Shown piece after piece: positions 23,714 to 36,297 of a stretch of 64,000 nucleotides of DNA (the first letter of the stretch is position 1; each line of letters begins with the position of its first letter). The notes beneath the pieces were generated by a model. It was not told the DNA's origin. It saw only the letters and a list, made by a program, of their open reading frames with translations, and did no database searches. A program made the position numbers and the translations under genes. Source of the stretch: Boswellia sacra (lineage: Eukaryota; Streptophyta; Magnoliopsida; Sapindales; Burseraceae). The DNA is taken from positions 62,001 to 126,000 of the forward strand of contig SNVD02009695.1 of assembly GCA_013180625.2 (NCBI GenBank), in the 5' to 3' direction.

Positions 23714-26700
23714 TTGCTAAATTAATATTTAAGCTTATAATACATTTGCTAATGTTAACAAATGTAAAACAAAGTTTAACAATGCAAAGACAAGATAGAT
23801 AGGAAGAAAAATTTGTTGTTTAACACATTAAATTAAAACTCAAGACTCTAAAATTTGATTGTTAATGTTAACGAATGTAAAGCAAAGTCTTAAAATGCAA
23901 GGACTTTAAAAATCTGCAAAATAAATAAATAAATAAAACTTGTTAGTTAACACACTAAATTCATATTTAAGCTTCCAATATATTTTTTAATGTTAACAGA
24001 TGTAAAACAAAGTTTAACAATGCAAAGACAAAAAAAAAAGAAGAAAATCTTGTTTAACAAACTAAATTAAAAATTAAGCTTCTAGTATATTTATTAAGGT
24101 TAACAAATGTAAAGGAAAGTTTAACAATGCAAGAACATCATAAATACACAAAGCAAACTTGTAGTTTAACACACTAAATTAATATTTAATCTTCTAATAT
24201 TTGTTTTGATGTCAAGTAATGTAAAACAAAGTTTAACAATGCAAAGACATCCTAAATACAAAAAAAAAACATGTTGTTTAGCACGTTTAATTAATATTTA
24301 AGCGTCTAAAATATTTGTTAATGTTAATAAATGTAAAACAAAGTGTAACAATGCAAAGACAAGATAAATAGGAATAAAAACTTGTTGTTTGACATACTAG
24401 ATTGAAATTTAGGCTTCTAATATATTTATTAATGCTAACAAATGTAAAGCAAAATTTAACAATGCAAGGACACCAAAAATAGGAATAACAACTTGTTTAA
24501 CACACTAAATTAAAATTTAAGTTTCTAATATATTCGTTAAAGTTAATAAAGGTAAAAAAAAAGATTAACATGTAAGTATGTCACAAAAAGGCAAAAAAAT
24601 TTTGTTGTTTAACACACTAAATGAATATTTTAAGCTTCTAATATATTTGTAATACTAACAAATATAAAACAAAGTTTAACAATGCAAACACATCATAAAT
24701 AGGCAAAAGAAACTTGTTAGATGCACTAAATTAATATTTAAGCTGCTAATATATTTGTTAATGTTAATAACTGTAAAACGATGTTTACAACGCAAAGACG
24801 TCATGAATAGGGAAAAAAATTCTTTAACATACTAAACTAATGTTTATGCTTCTAATATATTTTTTAATGTTAACAAATGTGAAGCAAAGTTGAACAATGC
24901 AAAGACAAGATAATTAAGGAAAAAAACTTGTTGTTTAATGCACTAAATTAAAATTTAAAATTCAAATAAGCTTGTTAATGCTAACAAATATATAGCAATG
25001 TTTAACAATGCACTAACATTATAAATACGCAAAAGAAAAAAAAAAGAAAACATGTTGTTTAAGTCACTAAATTAAAATTTAAGCTTCTAATACATTTGTT
25101 GATGTTAAGAATGTAAAACGCAGTATAACAATGCAAAGACATCTTAAATAGGCAAGGAAAAAAAACTTGTTTCTTAACAAACTAGATTAACATTTAAGCT
25201 TCAAAAATATTTGTTAATGTTAACAAACGTAAAGGCAAGTTTAACAATGCTAAGACATCAAAAATAAGAATAAAAGCTCGTTGTTTGACATGCACAATTA
25301 AAATTTCAACCCTCTAAGTTATTTGTTAATGTTAACAAATGTAAACTGAAGTTTAACAATGCAAGGACAATTTAAATAGGCAAAAAAAAAAGTGTTTGAC
25401 ACACTAAATTAATATTTATGCTTGTAACATATTTGTTAAAGTTAACCGATGTAAAACAAAGTTTAACAATGCAAAGTATCATAAATAGTTATTAAAAAAA
25501 ATGATGTTCACATTCAATTAATATTTAAGCTTCTAATATATTTCTTAATGTTAACGAATACAAAACAAAGTTTAACAATGCAGAAGTGTAAAAAATAGGG
25601 CAAAAGAACTTTTGTTTAACATATTAAATTAATTTTAAAGCTTCTAATATATTTGTTAATATTAACAAATGTAAAACCAAGTTTAACAATGCAAAGAGAA
25701 GATAAATAGGAAGAAAAATTTGTTGTTTAACGTATTAAATTAAAATTTAAGCTTCTAATATATTTATTAAAGTTAACAAATATATAGCAATGTTTAACAA
25801 TGCAAGAACATTATAAATAGGCAAAAAAAAAAAAACGCTGTTTTAGACAATAAATTAATATTTAAGCTTTTAAAATATTTGTTGAAGTTAAGAAATGTGA
25901 AACAAAGTTTAACAAAGAGAACATTTTAAATAGGCAAAAAAGTTGTTGCTTAACACGTTAGATTAATATTTAACCCTTTAAAATATTTGTTAATGTTAAC
26001 AAATGTATAAGAGAGTTTAACAATGCTAAGATGTCATAAATAGGAATGAAAACATGTTGTTTAACACACTAGATTTAAATTTATGCTTCTAAAATATTTC
26101 TTAAAGTTAAAAAATGTAAAACACAGTTTAACAATGCATGGACATCATAAATAGGTAAAAAAGAATGTTGTTTAACATACTAAAATAAGATTTAAGCTTC
26201 CAATATATTTGTTAATGTTGACAAATGCAAAACAAGTTTAACAATACAAAGACATAATAAATAGGTTAAAAAAAAACTTGTTGTTTAACAAGCTGGATTA
26301 ACATTTAAGCTTTCAAAATATTCGTTAATGTTAACAAATATAAAAGAATGTTTAAAAATGCTAACACATCATAAATGGGAATGAAAACACGTTGTTTTAC
26401 ATTCTAAATTTAAATTTAAGCTTCTAAAATATTTGTTAATGTCAAAAAAATATAAAGCAAAGTTTAACAATGCAAGGACATCATAAATAGGCCAAAAAAA
26501 AAACTTCTTGTTTAACATACTAAATTAAGATTTAAGCTTTCAACATATTTGTTTATGTTAACAAATGTAAAACAAAGTTTAACAATGTAAAGACATCTTA
26601 AATAGGCAAAAAAAAAAAAAAAAACCTTGTTGCTTAACAAACTAGATAAACATTTAAGCTTCAATATTATTTGTTAATGTTAACAAACGTAAAAGCAAGT

Positions 26701-27516
26701 TTAACAATGCTAAGACATCATAAATAGGAATGAAAGCTTGTTGTTTCAGACAATAAATTGAAATTTTAGCCTCTGATTTATTTGTCAATGATAACAAATG
26801 TAAACTAAAGTTTAACAATGCAAGGACAGTTTAAATAGGCAAAAAAAAAGGTTGTTTAACACACTAAATTAAGATTTATGCTTGTAATATATTTGTTAAA
26901 GTTAACTAATGTCAAACAAAGTTCAACAATGCAAAGCATCATATATAGTAAAAAAAAAAAAATAGATTTTTATACTCAATTAATATTTAAACTTCTAATA
27001 TGTTTGTTAATGTTAACAAATGCAAAATATAGTAGAACAATTCAAAGACAAGATAAATAGGAAAAAAAAACTTGTTGTTTAACACAGTAAATTAAAATTT
27101 AAAATTCAAATAAGCTTGTTAATGCTAACCAATATATAGCAATGTTTAACAATGCATAGACATTATAAATACGCTAAAAAAAAATAAAGCAACATATTGT
27201 TTAGCTCATTAAATTAAAATTTAAGCTTCTAATACATTTGTTAATGTTAACAAATGTAAAACACAGTATAACAATGCAAAGACATCTTAAATAGGCAAGG
27301 ACAAAAACACTTGTTGCTTAAAAAGCTAGACTAACATTTAAGCTTCAAAAATATTTGTTAACATTAACAAAAGTAAAAGCAAGTTTAACAATGCTAAAAC
27401 ATCATAGATAAGAATGAAAGCTTGTTGTTTGACACACTAAATTAAAATTTCAACCTCTAAGTTATTTGTTGATGTTAGCAAATGTAAACTGAAGTTTAAC
27501 AATGTAAGGACAATTT
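23714..27516. repeat. AT-rich tandem repeat array, block 2 (about 34 copies)
   Basis: The same unit as block 1, in the same orientation, at an average spacing of about 112 bp. I counted GTTTAACAATG-like landmarks about every 110-120 bp. Some copies form higher-order pairs: the stretches near 24,900-25,350 and 27,070-27,510 share private variants such as CAAATATATAGCAATGTTTA. It ends at the 3' LTR of the copia element at 27,517. Confidence 0.93.
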
Positions 27517-29425
27517 TGTTGACCCAGGTATGGCAACCCAAGAGGGGGGGTGAATTGAGTTTTTATTTATCAATACGGAATTAGAAAACTTTTCTTGAAA
27601 GATCAAAATTATTTAACTCTTTCTTTGAGAATAAAGGTGAAGAAGATGAAAATAGAATGCAATCAATAGAATAGCAATAAAGAACAATCACAAGTGCAAG
27701 TAAATGTAAAGAGCATAGGGATAGAGAGAATGCAAACTCAATTTACGTGGTTCGGCAAACCTTGCCTACGTCCACGGGCTCCTAGATCCACGAGCTAAGC
27801 TTTCCACTAAGTTGTATAAATCTTTACAACTTGCTTGATGAACAACCTCACCAAGACTTTTTCTTTCAACTCTTGATAACACCACACCAAGAGTTCTTCT
27901 TGATGAACAACCTCACCAAGGCAACTTCCTTCAACCCTTGATAACACCACACCAAGAGTTCTTCCTGATGAACAACCTCACCAAGGCAACTTCCTTCAAC
28001 CCTTGATAACACCACACCAAGAGTTCTTCTTGATGAACAACCTCACCAAGGCAACTTTCTTCAACTCTTGATAACACCACACCAAGAGTTCTTCTTGATG
28101 AACAACCTCACCAAGGCAACTTTCTTCAAACCTTGATAACACCACACCAAGAGTTCTTCTTGATGAACAACCTCACCAAGGAAAGAGTTCTCTCAAGGAT
28201 AACTTTTATCCTTTACAAAAAGATCTCACTCTCATCACAATACAAGAACAAAGAAAATTTTTACAACAAAAGTACAACTCTCTTCAAAAAGTAGATAAAG
28301 AATATAAAAGCTCTCTAGACTTGATATTTCCTTTGTTTTTTTTTTTTGCTTGATAGATTCTTCTCTTCTTCTTGCTCTTTGTTGCTGAATGCATGGGAGA
28401 AGGGCTCCTTTTATAGGCAAATGGGATGAACTTAATCAAATGAAGACACCAACTACAAATTTTCTGCCCACCATAAAAACTGTAATTTTCTCTACCATTT
28501 TTGTCAATGTTCTTTTTGAAATTTGAAAATTTGCAAAACATAAAAGATCTGCACATTTGAATAAGGTTTCCAACGCATCAAGAATTAAGTCATTTGGATA
28601 TCTGTAGCACAAGATATGGCCAAAAAACCATTCGGTACTCATGTGACTTGATTTTTCTTCCTTGTGTCAGTTCACCGAATTGAATGATAATTCTGTCAGC
28701 ATTCCATTTGAAATTTGAATTTCTTCAAAAAATAAAAGATCTGCATATTTGAATAAGATTTTCAAAACATTAAGAATCAAGGAATTTGGATATCTCTATC
28801 TCAAGATATGGCCAAAACACCATTCGGTGTTCATGTGAGTTGATTTTTCTTTCTTGTGTCAGTCCACCAAATTGCATGTCAATTATGTCAGTCTTCCATT
28901 TGAAATTTGAATTTATTCAAAACATATGAAATGTGCCTCATTAAGCAAGCTTTCCAATTCCATAAGAATCAAGTGATTTGGATATTTTTATCTCAAGATA
29001 TGTCCAAAAGAGTATTCGGTACTCATGTCAGCTGCTTCTGTTTGTCTTTCAACTTGCATGATGATTTGGACGACCTTACACTTGAAATTTGAATTTCTTT
29101 AAAACATATAAAATGTTATAAATTAAGTAACTTTACAAAGGCTCAAGAATCACATCATTTGGACATTTGTAGGGAAATATATGACCAATTGATTGAACAT
29201 TGCTCATGTGTCACATTCCTTGAATCAAACCTTGTTCTTAAACTTTGGTGCCTTTAACATATAGTCTTCTCCTTAGCTTCAACACTTCATTTTAATAAGC
29301 CTTTTCTTGTTTTTACAATTATTTCAATGATATTACTCTTGCACATAAATAAACATGTTAGTAAATCTCAATGAATCAATGTGTATTGTTATCATCAAAA
29401 TTATCATGTAGGCTTAAGGCTAACA
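27517..29425 (-). repeat. 3' LTR of the copia element at 27.5-34.8 kb (1909 bp)
   Basis: It matches the 33,137-34,809 copy along its length, with TGTTGACC...GCTAACA ends. It contains CACGTGG-like ACGTGGTTCGGC near 27,746. It is about 236 bp longer than its partner, mainly because of a 64-bp minisatellite expansion. Confidence 0.95.
27833..28195. repeat. About 64-bp minisatellite within the 3' LTR
   Basis: Unit: TTGATGAACAACCTCACCAA, then GGCAACTTCCTTCAACCCTT, then GATAACACCACACCAAGAGT, then TCTTC. About six copies begin near 27,836, 27,901, 27,965, 28,031, 28,096 and 28,161. The other LTR has only about two copies (33,490-33,585), so the expansion (or loss) took place after insertion or during reverse transcription. 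Confidence 0.9.
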
Positions 29426-29440
29426 ATCTCCCCCTTTTTG
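29426..29440 (-). other. Polypurine tract of the copia element
   Basis: The minus strand reads CAAAAAGGGGGAGAT directly before the TGTTAGCC start of the 3' LTR. Two further PPT-like runs lie upstream (near 29,556 and 29,618), a known habit of SIRE-type elements. Confidence 0.85.
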
Positions 29441-29730
29441 ATGATGACAAACCATTGATTGCTTTAAAATATAATCTAAAATCAAGAATGAAAATAAAAT
29501 CAACAATAAGCAAAAAGAATGGCACGTGTTATGAATATAAGCAATCCAACTATTTCTCCCCCTTTTGTTATCATCAAAAAGATGTAATCAAATTAACTAC
29601 TCTCCCTAAATATATTCTCCCCCTTAACATATGCTACCATTCAAAGATTATCATATAAAAGCAAAATTAAGACATATCCAACGTACCTAATTCTCTTCTA
29701 ATTATGCAAAATATATCTTGACTAAGGGGT

Positions 29731-30581
29731 TTAGTCATATTTAGGTCTAGGGACTAATTCCCAAACTTGATTTCTCTCAAATTGGTTCAATTCTTCTTGC
29801 ATAGCCAAAATCCAACTTTTCTCACTTTTGGCTTCTTTAAAAGATTTTGGTTCAAATTGAGAGACAAATGCAAAATGATTACAAAAGTTCCTAAAAGAAG
29901 ATCTATTTCTCATACCTTGTGATGGTTCACCGATAATGAGATCTTTAGGGTAAGCTTTTGCGTACCTTCATTCCTTTGGTAATTCTTGGAAAGAATCGTT
30001 TACTTCCTCAAGCTTTTCTTGTTGAAGTTGTAATTCATCTTGGCTCTTTTTATCAAGCCTTGATTCCTTGATTTGCCTTTTTACCTCAACAATATCATCA
30101 TCTAAATTCTTTGAAGAAATAACATTAGTTTCATCAAATTCAACATGCATAGATTCTTCAATAGTAAGAGTCTTTTTGTAAAAAACTCTATATGCTTTAC
30201 TATGGTTGGAGTAGCCAACAAAAATTCCAACATCGGCTTTTGCATCAAATTTTCCAAGGTTATCCTTGGTGTTTAAAATAAAACATTTACATCCAAAAAC
30301 TTTAAGAAATCCAATGTTGGGTTTTCTTCCTTTCCAAAGTTCATAAGGAGTTTTCTTTACTAAAGCTCTAAAATGGACTCTATTGATTATAAAGCATGCG
30401 ATATTAACGGCTTTGGCCTAAAAATATTTTGGCAAATTATTTTTAAGTAACATGGTCCTAGCCATTTCTTGGATAGTCCTATTTTTCCTCTCAACAACAC
30501 CATTTTGTTGTGGAGTTCTAGGTGAGGAAAAACTATGCTCAAAACCATTTTCATCACAAAGATTTTCAAATGCAACATTGT
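29731..30581 (-). pseudogene. pol: Copia integrase C-terminus and start of reverse transcriptase, decayed
   Basis: Short frames follow the integrase core. They include FDAKADVGIFVGYSNHSKAY and AYRVFYKKTLTIEESMHVEF, then an acidic linker (30150-29968). The last frame (29913-29731) has FKEAKSEKSWILAMQEELNQ and VWELVPRP, the well-known entry to the copia reverse transcriptase. A stop follows. None of the catalytic YVDD region or RNase H is present; the frame runs into leader-like sequence and the polypurine tract within 300 bp, so about 2 kb has been deleted. Confidence 0.85.
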
Positions 30582-31375
30582 CTACTTCACCACCATGATC
30601 ACTCCTAATGGACACAATAAAATACCCTTTTTTATTTTGGACTCTTTTTGCAAATTTTGCAAAAGCTTGTATGCCTCATTTTTAGTTTTCAAGAATAATA
30701 CCCAAGTGAATCTTGAATAATCATCCACAATAACAAAAACATAATACTTTCCACCAAGGCTTTGAGTTCTTGATGGTCCAAATAAATCCAAATGAAGTAA
30801 TTGTAGAGGTTTATTTGTTGAAATAAATTTCTTTTGTTTAAAAGAAGTTCTCACTTGTTTTCCAAATTGACAAGCATCACAAATCTTATCCTTTTCAAAT
30901 ATTATTTTAGGAAGACCATCAACTAAATCATTTTTAGAAATTTTTGAAATTGTGTCCATGCTAGCATGACCTAGCCTTCTATGCCATAACCAAGCATTAT
31001 GATTAACAATGAAACACTTTTCTACATGATCCTTAACATCAATATCAATTGTATAAATATTACCACATCTATTACCAACAAATAATTTCTTATTGTTAAT
31101 AACATCCTTAATCACACATCTATTAGGCTCAAAAGTAACAAAATATCCCTTATCACACAATTGACTAATGCTAATCAAATTATGTTTCAAACCATGAACA
31201 AACAAAACATCTTTAATAATAGGTGAAGAAGGGTTACCAATATCACCATGTCCGAGTACCCTTCCTTTGGCATTATCACCGAATGTCACATATCCTCCTT
31301 TCTTCATGATTAATCTTGAGAACTTGGAGGCATCTCCGGTCATATGCCTTGAGCATCCACTATCTAAGTACCACT
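30418..31375 (-). pseudogene. pol: Copia protease end and integrase
   Basis: The minus strand reads WYLDSGCSRHMTGD (protease active site DSG), then GAG pre-integrase HRRLGHASM...CDACQFGKQ (HHCC zinc), then the integrase core with HLDLFGPS, VDDYSRFTWVLFL, SIRSDHGGE and NGVVERKNRT (the D, D and E catalytic residues). A frameshift lies near 30,615-30,640 and another near 31,370 at the join with gag. A stop at 30,418 replaces the expected Trp in LPKYFWAEA (TGG to TAG). Confidence 0.9.
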
Positions 31376-33079
31376 TGTGTTTGCCACTCCTTTGTCTTTA
31401 CAATCAACATTCAAGGAGTAACTTTTTGGTACCCAAAAGTTCTTGGGTCCTTGAGTTATTATGGTATTCAAATTAGGATTTCTCTTAATATAGCAAGAAT
31501 GCACTTTGTGTCCTTTTCTTCCACAATAAGTACATGAATGATTAGGATTATTCCTAGAAGATGCATGGGCAAAATAATTTTTTAAATACTTTTGATTTTT
31601 ATGAGTTTTATATCCTAAACCTCTTTTATCAAAAACACACCTTTGGTTTTGTAACATAGAATTCAAATTTTTTGTGCTTTTTGTAAAACTATCAACAATA
31701 TTTCTTAAGTCATTATTTTCCTTTTTCAAAATAGCATTTTCTTTCTCCAATTTATCAAAATCCTTTTGTTTTAAAATGTCATTTTCAGTTTTTAAAAAAT
31801 GTATTTGACTTTCCAAACTTTCAAAATCTTTTTGCTTTAAAATTTCATTTTCATTTTCTAAAGCTTCATTTATTTCTACCAACTCTTCTAATTGAGATAA
31901 CATGATTTTTGACTTCTTTTTGAAAGCATTTATTTTTGAGTTTTTCTTATCAATTTGCACATGTAAATTTTGGAATGCTTCAAGTAATTCATCATATGAA
32001 AGTTTAGGATCATAGTTTAGAATACTTACCTCATCTTCACTTAAAGCCATGAAGCACATGTTTGCCACTTCGCAATCTTCTTCTTCTGTGGAGCTAGCTT
32101 CACTATCATCCCAATTTGTGGCTTTCATTGCTTTGGATTTCTTGTTTTGACTCTTGAAGTAAGGACAATCTATCTTTACATGTCCCGGTTTCTTGCACTC
32201 ATAGCAAATAACTTGATCATTTTTCTTATCTTGCTTTGAGCTTTGCCCTTTGTACTCCTTTCTAGAATTCTTGTTGAATCCTTGGTTTCTTCTAATCATC
32301 TTTTTTAGCTTTCTTGTGATGAATGCAAGATCTTCATCATCTCCTTCATCGTCGGACTCATCATCTTCTTTTTTTGAAGATTTGAAAGCGATATTTTTCT
32401 TTTTCTTGAAATCTTCTTCATTCTCCTTCAAGGTGATTTCATGAGTCATGAGAGAACCCATAAGTTCTTCTAATGGTAGTTTGGTGAGGTCCTTTGCTTC
32501 TTGAATTGCCGTCACCTTTGGCTCCCAAGATTTTGTTAGACACCTAAGAATCTTTCTCACCATTTCAACATTAGAATAAGATTTACCAAGAGATTTCAAA
32601 CTATTAATAATATCCGTAAATCTAGTAAACATTTCAGAAATTGATTCATCCGATTTCATCTTAAAAAGCTCATAACTATGAACTAGCATACTAATTTTGG
32701 ATTTTTTAACTTGACTAGTTCCTTCATGAGTTACTTCAAGTGTGTGCCATATTTCTTGTGCCGTAGAACAAGTAGATATTCTATTAAACTCATTTCTATC
32801 TAGAGCACAATACAACACATTCATAGCTTTAGCATTCAAACTCAATTTCTTTTTATCATCTTCACTAAACTCTTTAGGTTCTTTAAGCATGCATTCCCCA
32901 TTTTCAATTTTGGTAAGAACAAAAGGTCCTTCCAAAACAATAGACCACAAATCATAATCAAAAGATTTCAAGAAAATACTCATTCTAGTTTTCCAATAAG
33001 AGTAATCACTTCCATTAAAAAATGCAGGTCTAGAGATAGAAAATCCCTCAACATATGAAGTTGAATTAAAAGTTGCCAT
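31364..33079 (-). pseudogene. gag: Copia gag polyprotein (571 codons open)
   Basis: It starts MATFNSTSYVEGFSISRPAF. UBN2/gag domain: YWKTRMSIFLKSFDYDLW and NEFNRISTCSTAQEIWHTLE. First zinc knuckle: CYECKKPGHVKIDCP. An acidic then long coiled-coil region (EILKQKDFESLESQIHFLKT) follows, then a second knuckle, CTYCGRKGHKVHSCY. Long Gag with two knuckles and a coiled coil is a SIRE-lineage trait. It ends by frameshift just before the protease, so it is listed as part of a non-functional gag-pol. Confidence 0.9.
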
Positions 33080-33120
33080 AGCTCAAAAATCGATTAAGAT
33101 TTAAAAAAAATTGAGCAACC

Positions 33121-33134
33121 TTGCTCTGATACCA
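33121..33134 (-). other. Primer binding site of the copia element
   Basis: The minus strand reads TGGTATCAGAGCAA, two bases after the LTR end (GGTCAACA AG), complementary to initiator-Met tRNA. Confidence 0.9.
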
Positions 33135-33136
33135 CT

Positions 33137-34809
33137 TGTTGACCCAGGTATGACAACCCAAGAGGGGGGGTGAATTGGGTTTTATTTATCAAAACGAATT
33201 TATAAATCTTTTCTTGAAAGATAAAAATTATTTCACTTTTTCTTTTGAGAATAGAAGTGAAGAAGATAAAAATAGAAGTTATCTAAGATGCAATCAAGAG
33301 AAATAGAATAATAAAAATAAAAATAACTCAAAAGTGCAAAAAGTAAAAAAAAAAAATGTAAAAGGAGTATGGGATAGAGAGAGCTGCAAACCAATTTACG
33401 GGTTCTGCAAACCTTGTCCTACGTCACGGGCTCCTAGCTCCTCCACAAGCCTAGGCTTTCCACTAAGTTGTAGAATACTTTACAACTTGCTTGATGAACA
33501 ACTTCACCAAGACTTTTTTCCTTCAACTCTTGATAACACCACACCAAGAGTTCTTCTTGATGAACAACCTCACCAAGGAAAGAGTTCTCTCAAGGATATC
33601 TTTTATCCTTTACAAGAAGATCTCACTCTCACACAATATAAGAACAAAGAAAAGTTTTTACAACAAAAGTACAACTCTCTTCAAAGAGTAGATAAAGAAT
33701 ATAAAAGCTCTCTAGACTTGATATTTCTCTTGCTTTTTTGCTTGATAAAATGCTTCTCTTGCGCTTTTGAATGCATGGGAGAATGGCTCCTTTTATAGGC
33801 AAATGAGATGAACTTAATCAAGTGAAGACACCATCTCCAAATTTTCTGCCCACCATAAAAACCGTAATCTTGTCTGCCATTTTTGTCAATGTTCCGTTTG
33901 AAATTTGAAAATCTGTAAAACATAAAAGATCTGAACATTTGAATAAGCTTTCCAACGCATCAAGAACCAAGTCATTTGGATATCTGTAGCTCAAGATATG
34001 GCCAAAACACCATTCGGTGCTCAAGTGACTTGATTTTTCTTCCATGTGTCTGTCCACGACTTGAATGATAATTCTGTCAGCCTTCCGTTTGAAATTTGAA
34101 TTTCTTCAAAACATAAAAGATCTTCATATTTGAATAAGCTTTCCAAAACATTAAGAATCAAAGAATTGGATATCTCTATCTTAAGATATGGCCAAAACAC
34201 CATTCGGTGCTCATGTGAGTTGATTTTTCTTCTCTGTGTCAGTCCACCGAATTGCATGTCAATTATGTCGCCTTCCATTTGAAATTTGAATTTCTTCAAA
34301 ACATATGAAATGTGCTTCCCATTAAGTCACTTTCTAATGCCACAAGAATCAAGTCATTTTGATTTTTCTAGCTCAAGATATGTCCAAAAGAGTATTCGGT
34401 GCTCATGTCAGCTGCTTCCATTTGCTTTCACTTTGCATGATGATTTGACGACTCACCACTCTGCAAAAATTTGAATTTCTTTAAAACTATGAAATGTTAT
34501 AAATTGAGTAAGTTTTCCAAAGGCTCAAGAATCACATTATTTGGACATTTGTAGAGAAATATATGACCAATTGATAGAAACATTGCTCATATATCACATT
34601 CCTTGAATCAAACCTTGTGACTTAAACTTTGGTGCCTTTAACATGTAGTCTTCTCCTTAGCTTCAACACTTCATTTTAATAAGCACCTTCTTGATTTTAT
34701 AATTATTTCAATAATCTTATTCTTGCACATAAATAAATATATTAGTAAATCTCAATGAATCAATGTGTATTGTTATCATCAAAATTATCATATAGCCTTA
34801 GGGCTAACA
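33137..34809 (-). repeat. 5' LTR of the copia element (1673 bp)
   Basis: Starts TGTTGACCCAGGTATGACAA and ends GGGCTAACA on the plus strand. It aligns with 27,517-29,425 over its length with scattered small indels (for example, around 33,350-33,440), so the insertion is not recent. Confidence 0.95.
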
Positions 34810-36297
34810 ACAATAATCGGCGATTGGGTTGTCATTTTGGTGGAAAAGGCCAAATATTTTCGACAGTCAACACATCCTAACTTTTTGTGGCCAATTGCCC
34901 AGCTTATGTCAAAAACTTCTTACCTAGCTTGATAGATCGCCTTTTGATGATCACTTCAATACATCCGATGTCGTGGACACAGTTTACATATGGCAGATGG
35001 TGGTGGACAACGGCAGCTCTCAAACGAGTTCTCCATTTTTCTAATTTTTTTAAATTCTTATTATTTTTTAAGTAAAATTAATAAAGAAAAAATTCTAATT
35101 TATTTACATAAATATATGCATAATAAAACTTGAAAATTTAATCTATTGGGTCTATAAAAATTTATCATTTTATTGAGGTTATTTTTTATCGATAAATGAA
35201 TAATTTATTAATTTATTAATAAATGAATAATTATTAATTTAAGAATATTTTTATTTGTTTTAATCATTCGTAATGCTTTTTTTTATCAAGATTTATGTAT
35301 GTGTTTATAACTAATAAAAAAAATAATGGATAAATGTGGTCAAAAGTTAATATGTCCAAAAGTTAATGATTACATGAAATCATTTGTGCTTTGGCCCATA
35401 GAAATGCAATTGATGTTGAGCAATTTTAATTTATCCTATTGAAAATGATGTAGTTATTAAATCACCTACTAATGAAGAAATTATTAGAAGAGTAACAGAT
35501 AGTTCGAGGCTACTGATAATTATGATTTATATGATAGTTTTTTTTTTTAGCAAATATTTTTCAAAAGAGGTCATTCAAGCAATAGTAACCTTGAATATCT
35601 ACTTGCTATAACATTATATATATGGGGTGCATGCTTTGAAAAAAATTAAGGACAAGATTAAGTTCAATTTAGATAGAAATAAAAAATATAAAAAAAAACT
35701 TTAGAAGCATATTTTGAAAAAGAGCAAAATTGAGAAACAAGATATTGTTAAAAAAATCACCTTAATATTATGAATTTATATGTTATTTATGCTATGTATT
35801 TGATCAATTATTAATTTATACTTTCGTTGGGCCCTAAAGGATTTGAAAAAAAAAATTTATTATCTTATGCATTTAGGAAAACTATTAATTTAATACATAG
35901 ACCCGAAATGGGACTGGAAGATTTTATTATTTAATCGAGATTATTAATTTAGCACACATTCATGTATTGAGGTTTCATGGTATTTGATTTTATTATAATG
36001 GATTTTCTATGTACTAATCGATTCATATTTTTCAATAGGTAAGTTGATTATTACATTTAATGCATAATGGATTTTTCATATTTTAATAAATATTTATTTT
36101 ATAATAGGCAGGTTCATAATTTATTATAATTGAATTTTTGATTTAATTTGTTAATTATTTAATTTTTAAGGTTGACACCATGATAATATCAAGATCTTTT
36201 GTTTTCCATAATAAGGATAAACATGTCATATTTTAAGTTAAGTTGTTCATTTAGCACTTATTTTTAACTATGTTAAAAGTTAAAAAAAAACATATTA
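34810..36297. other. AT-rich intergenic sequence, nothing identified
   Basis: Right of the copia element the tandem repeat does not resume. At 34,815-35,035 there is slightly GC-richer sequence that may be old coding DNA (frames include VVDTVYIWQMVVDNGSS), but I cannot identify it. From 35,040 on the sequence is very AT-rich. Confidence 0.5.

Larger units (their letters stand above)
27517..34809 (-). mobile_element. Ty1/copia (SIRE/Maximus-like) retrotransposon, internally deleted
   Basis: The direct LTRs begin TGTTGACCCAGGTATG and end GGCTAACA as read on the plus strand. The primer site abuts the right LTR, so the element reads on the minus strand. Gag, protease and integrase are recognisable; reverse transcriptase is cut off just after its start and RNase H is missing. 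ACAAT occurs at 27,510-27,514 and at 34,810-34,814, a possible target duplication, but two extra bases separate the left copy from the LTR. The long gag with two zinc knuckles suggests the SIRE lineage. Confidence 0.93.

Noticed and set aside
21188..27060. Short open frames within the AT-rich array
   Set aside because: Chance frames in repeat units; none is kept from unit to unit.
20870..27516. CRISPR-like appearance of regularly spaced repeats
   Set aside because: Whole units are tandem, without unique spacers between conserved repeats, and this is plant DNA; it is a satellite-type array.
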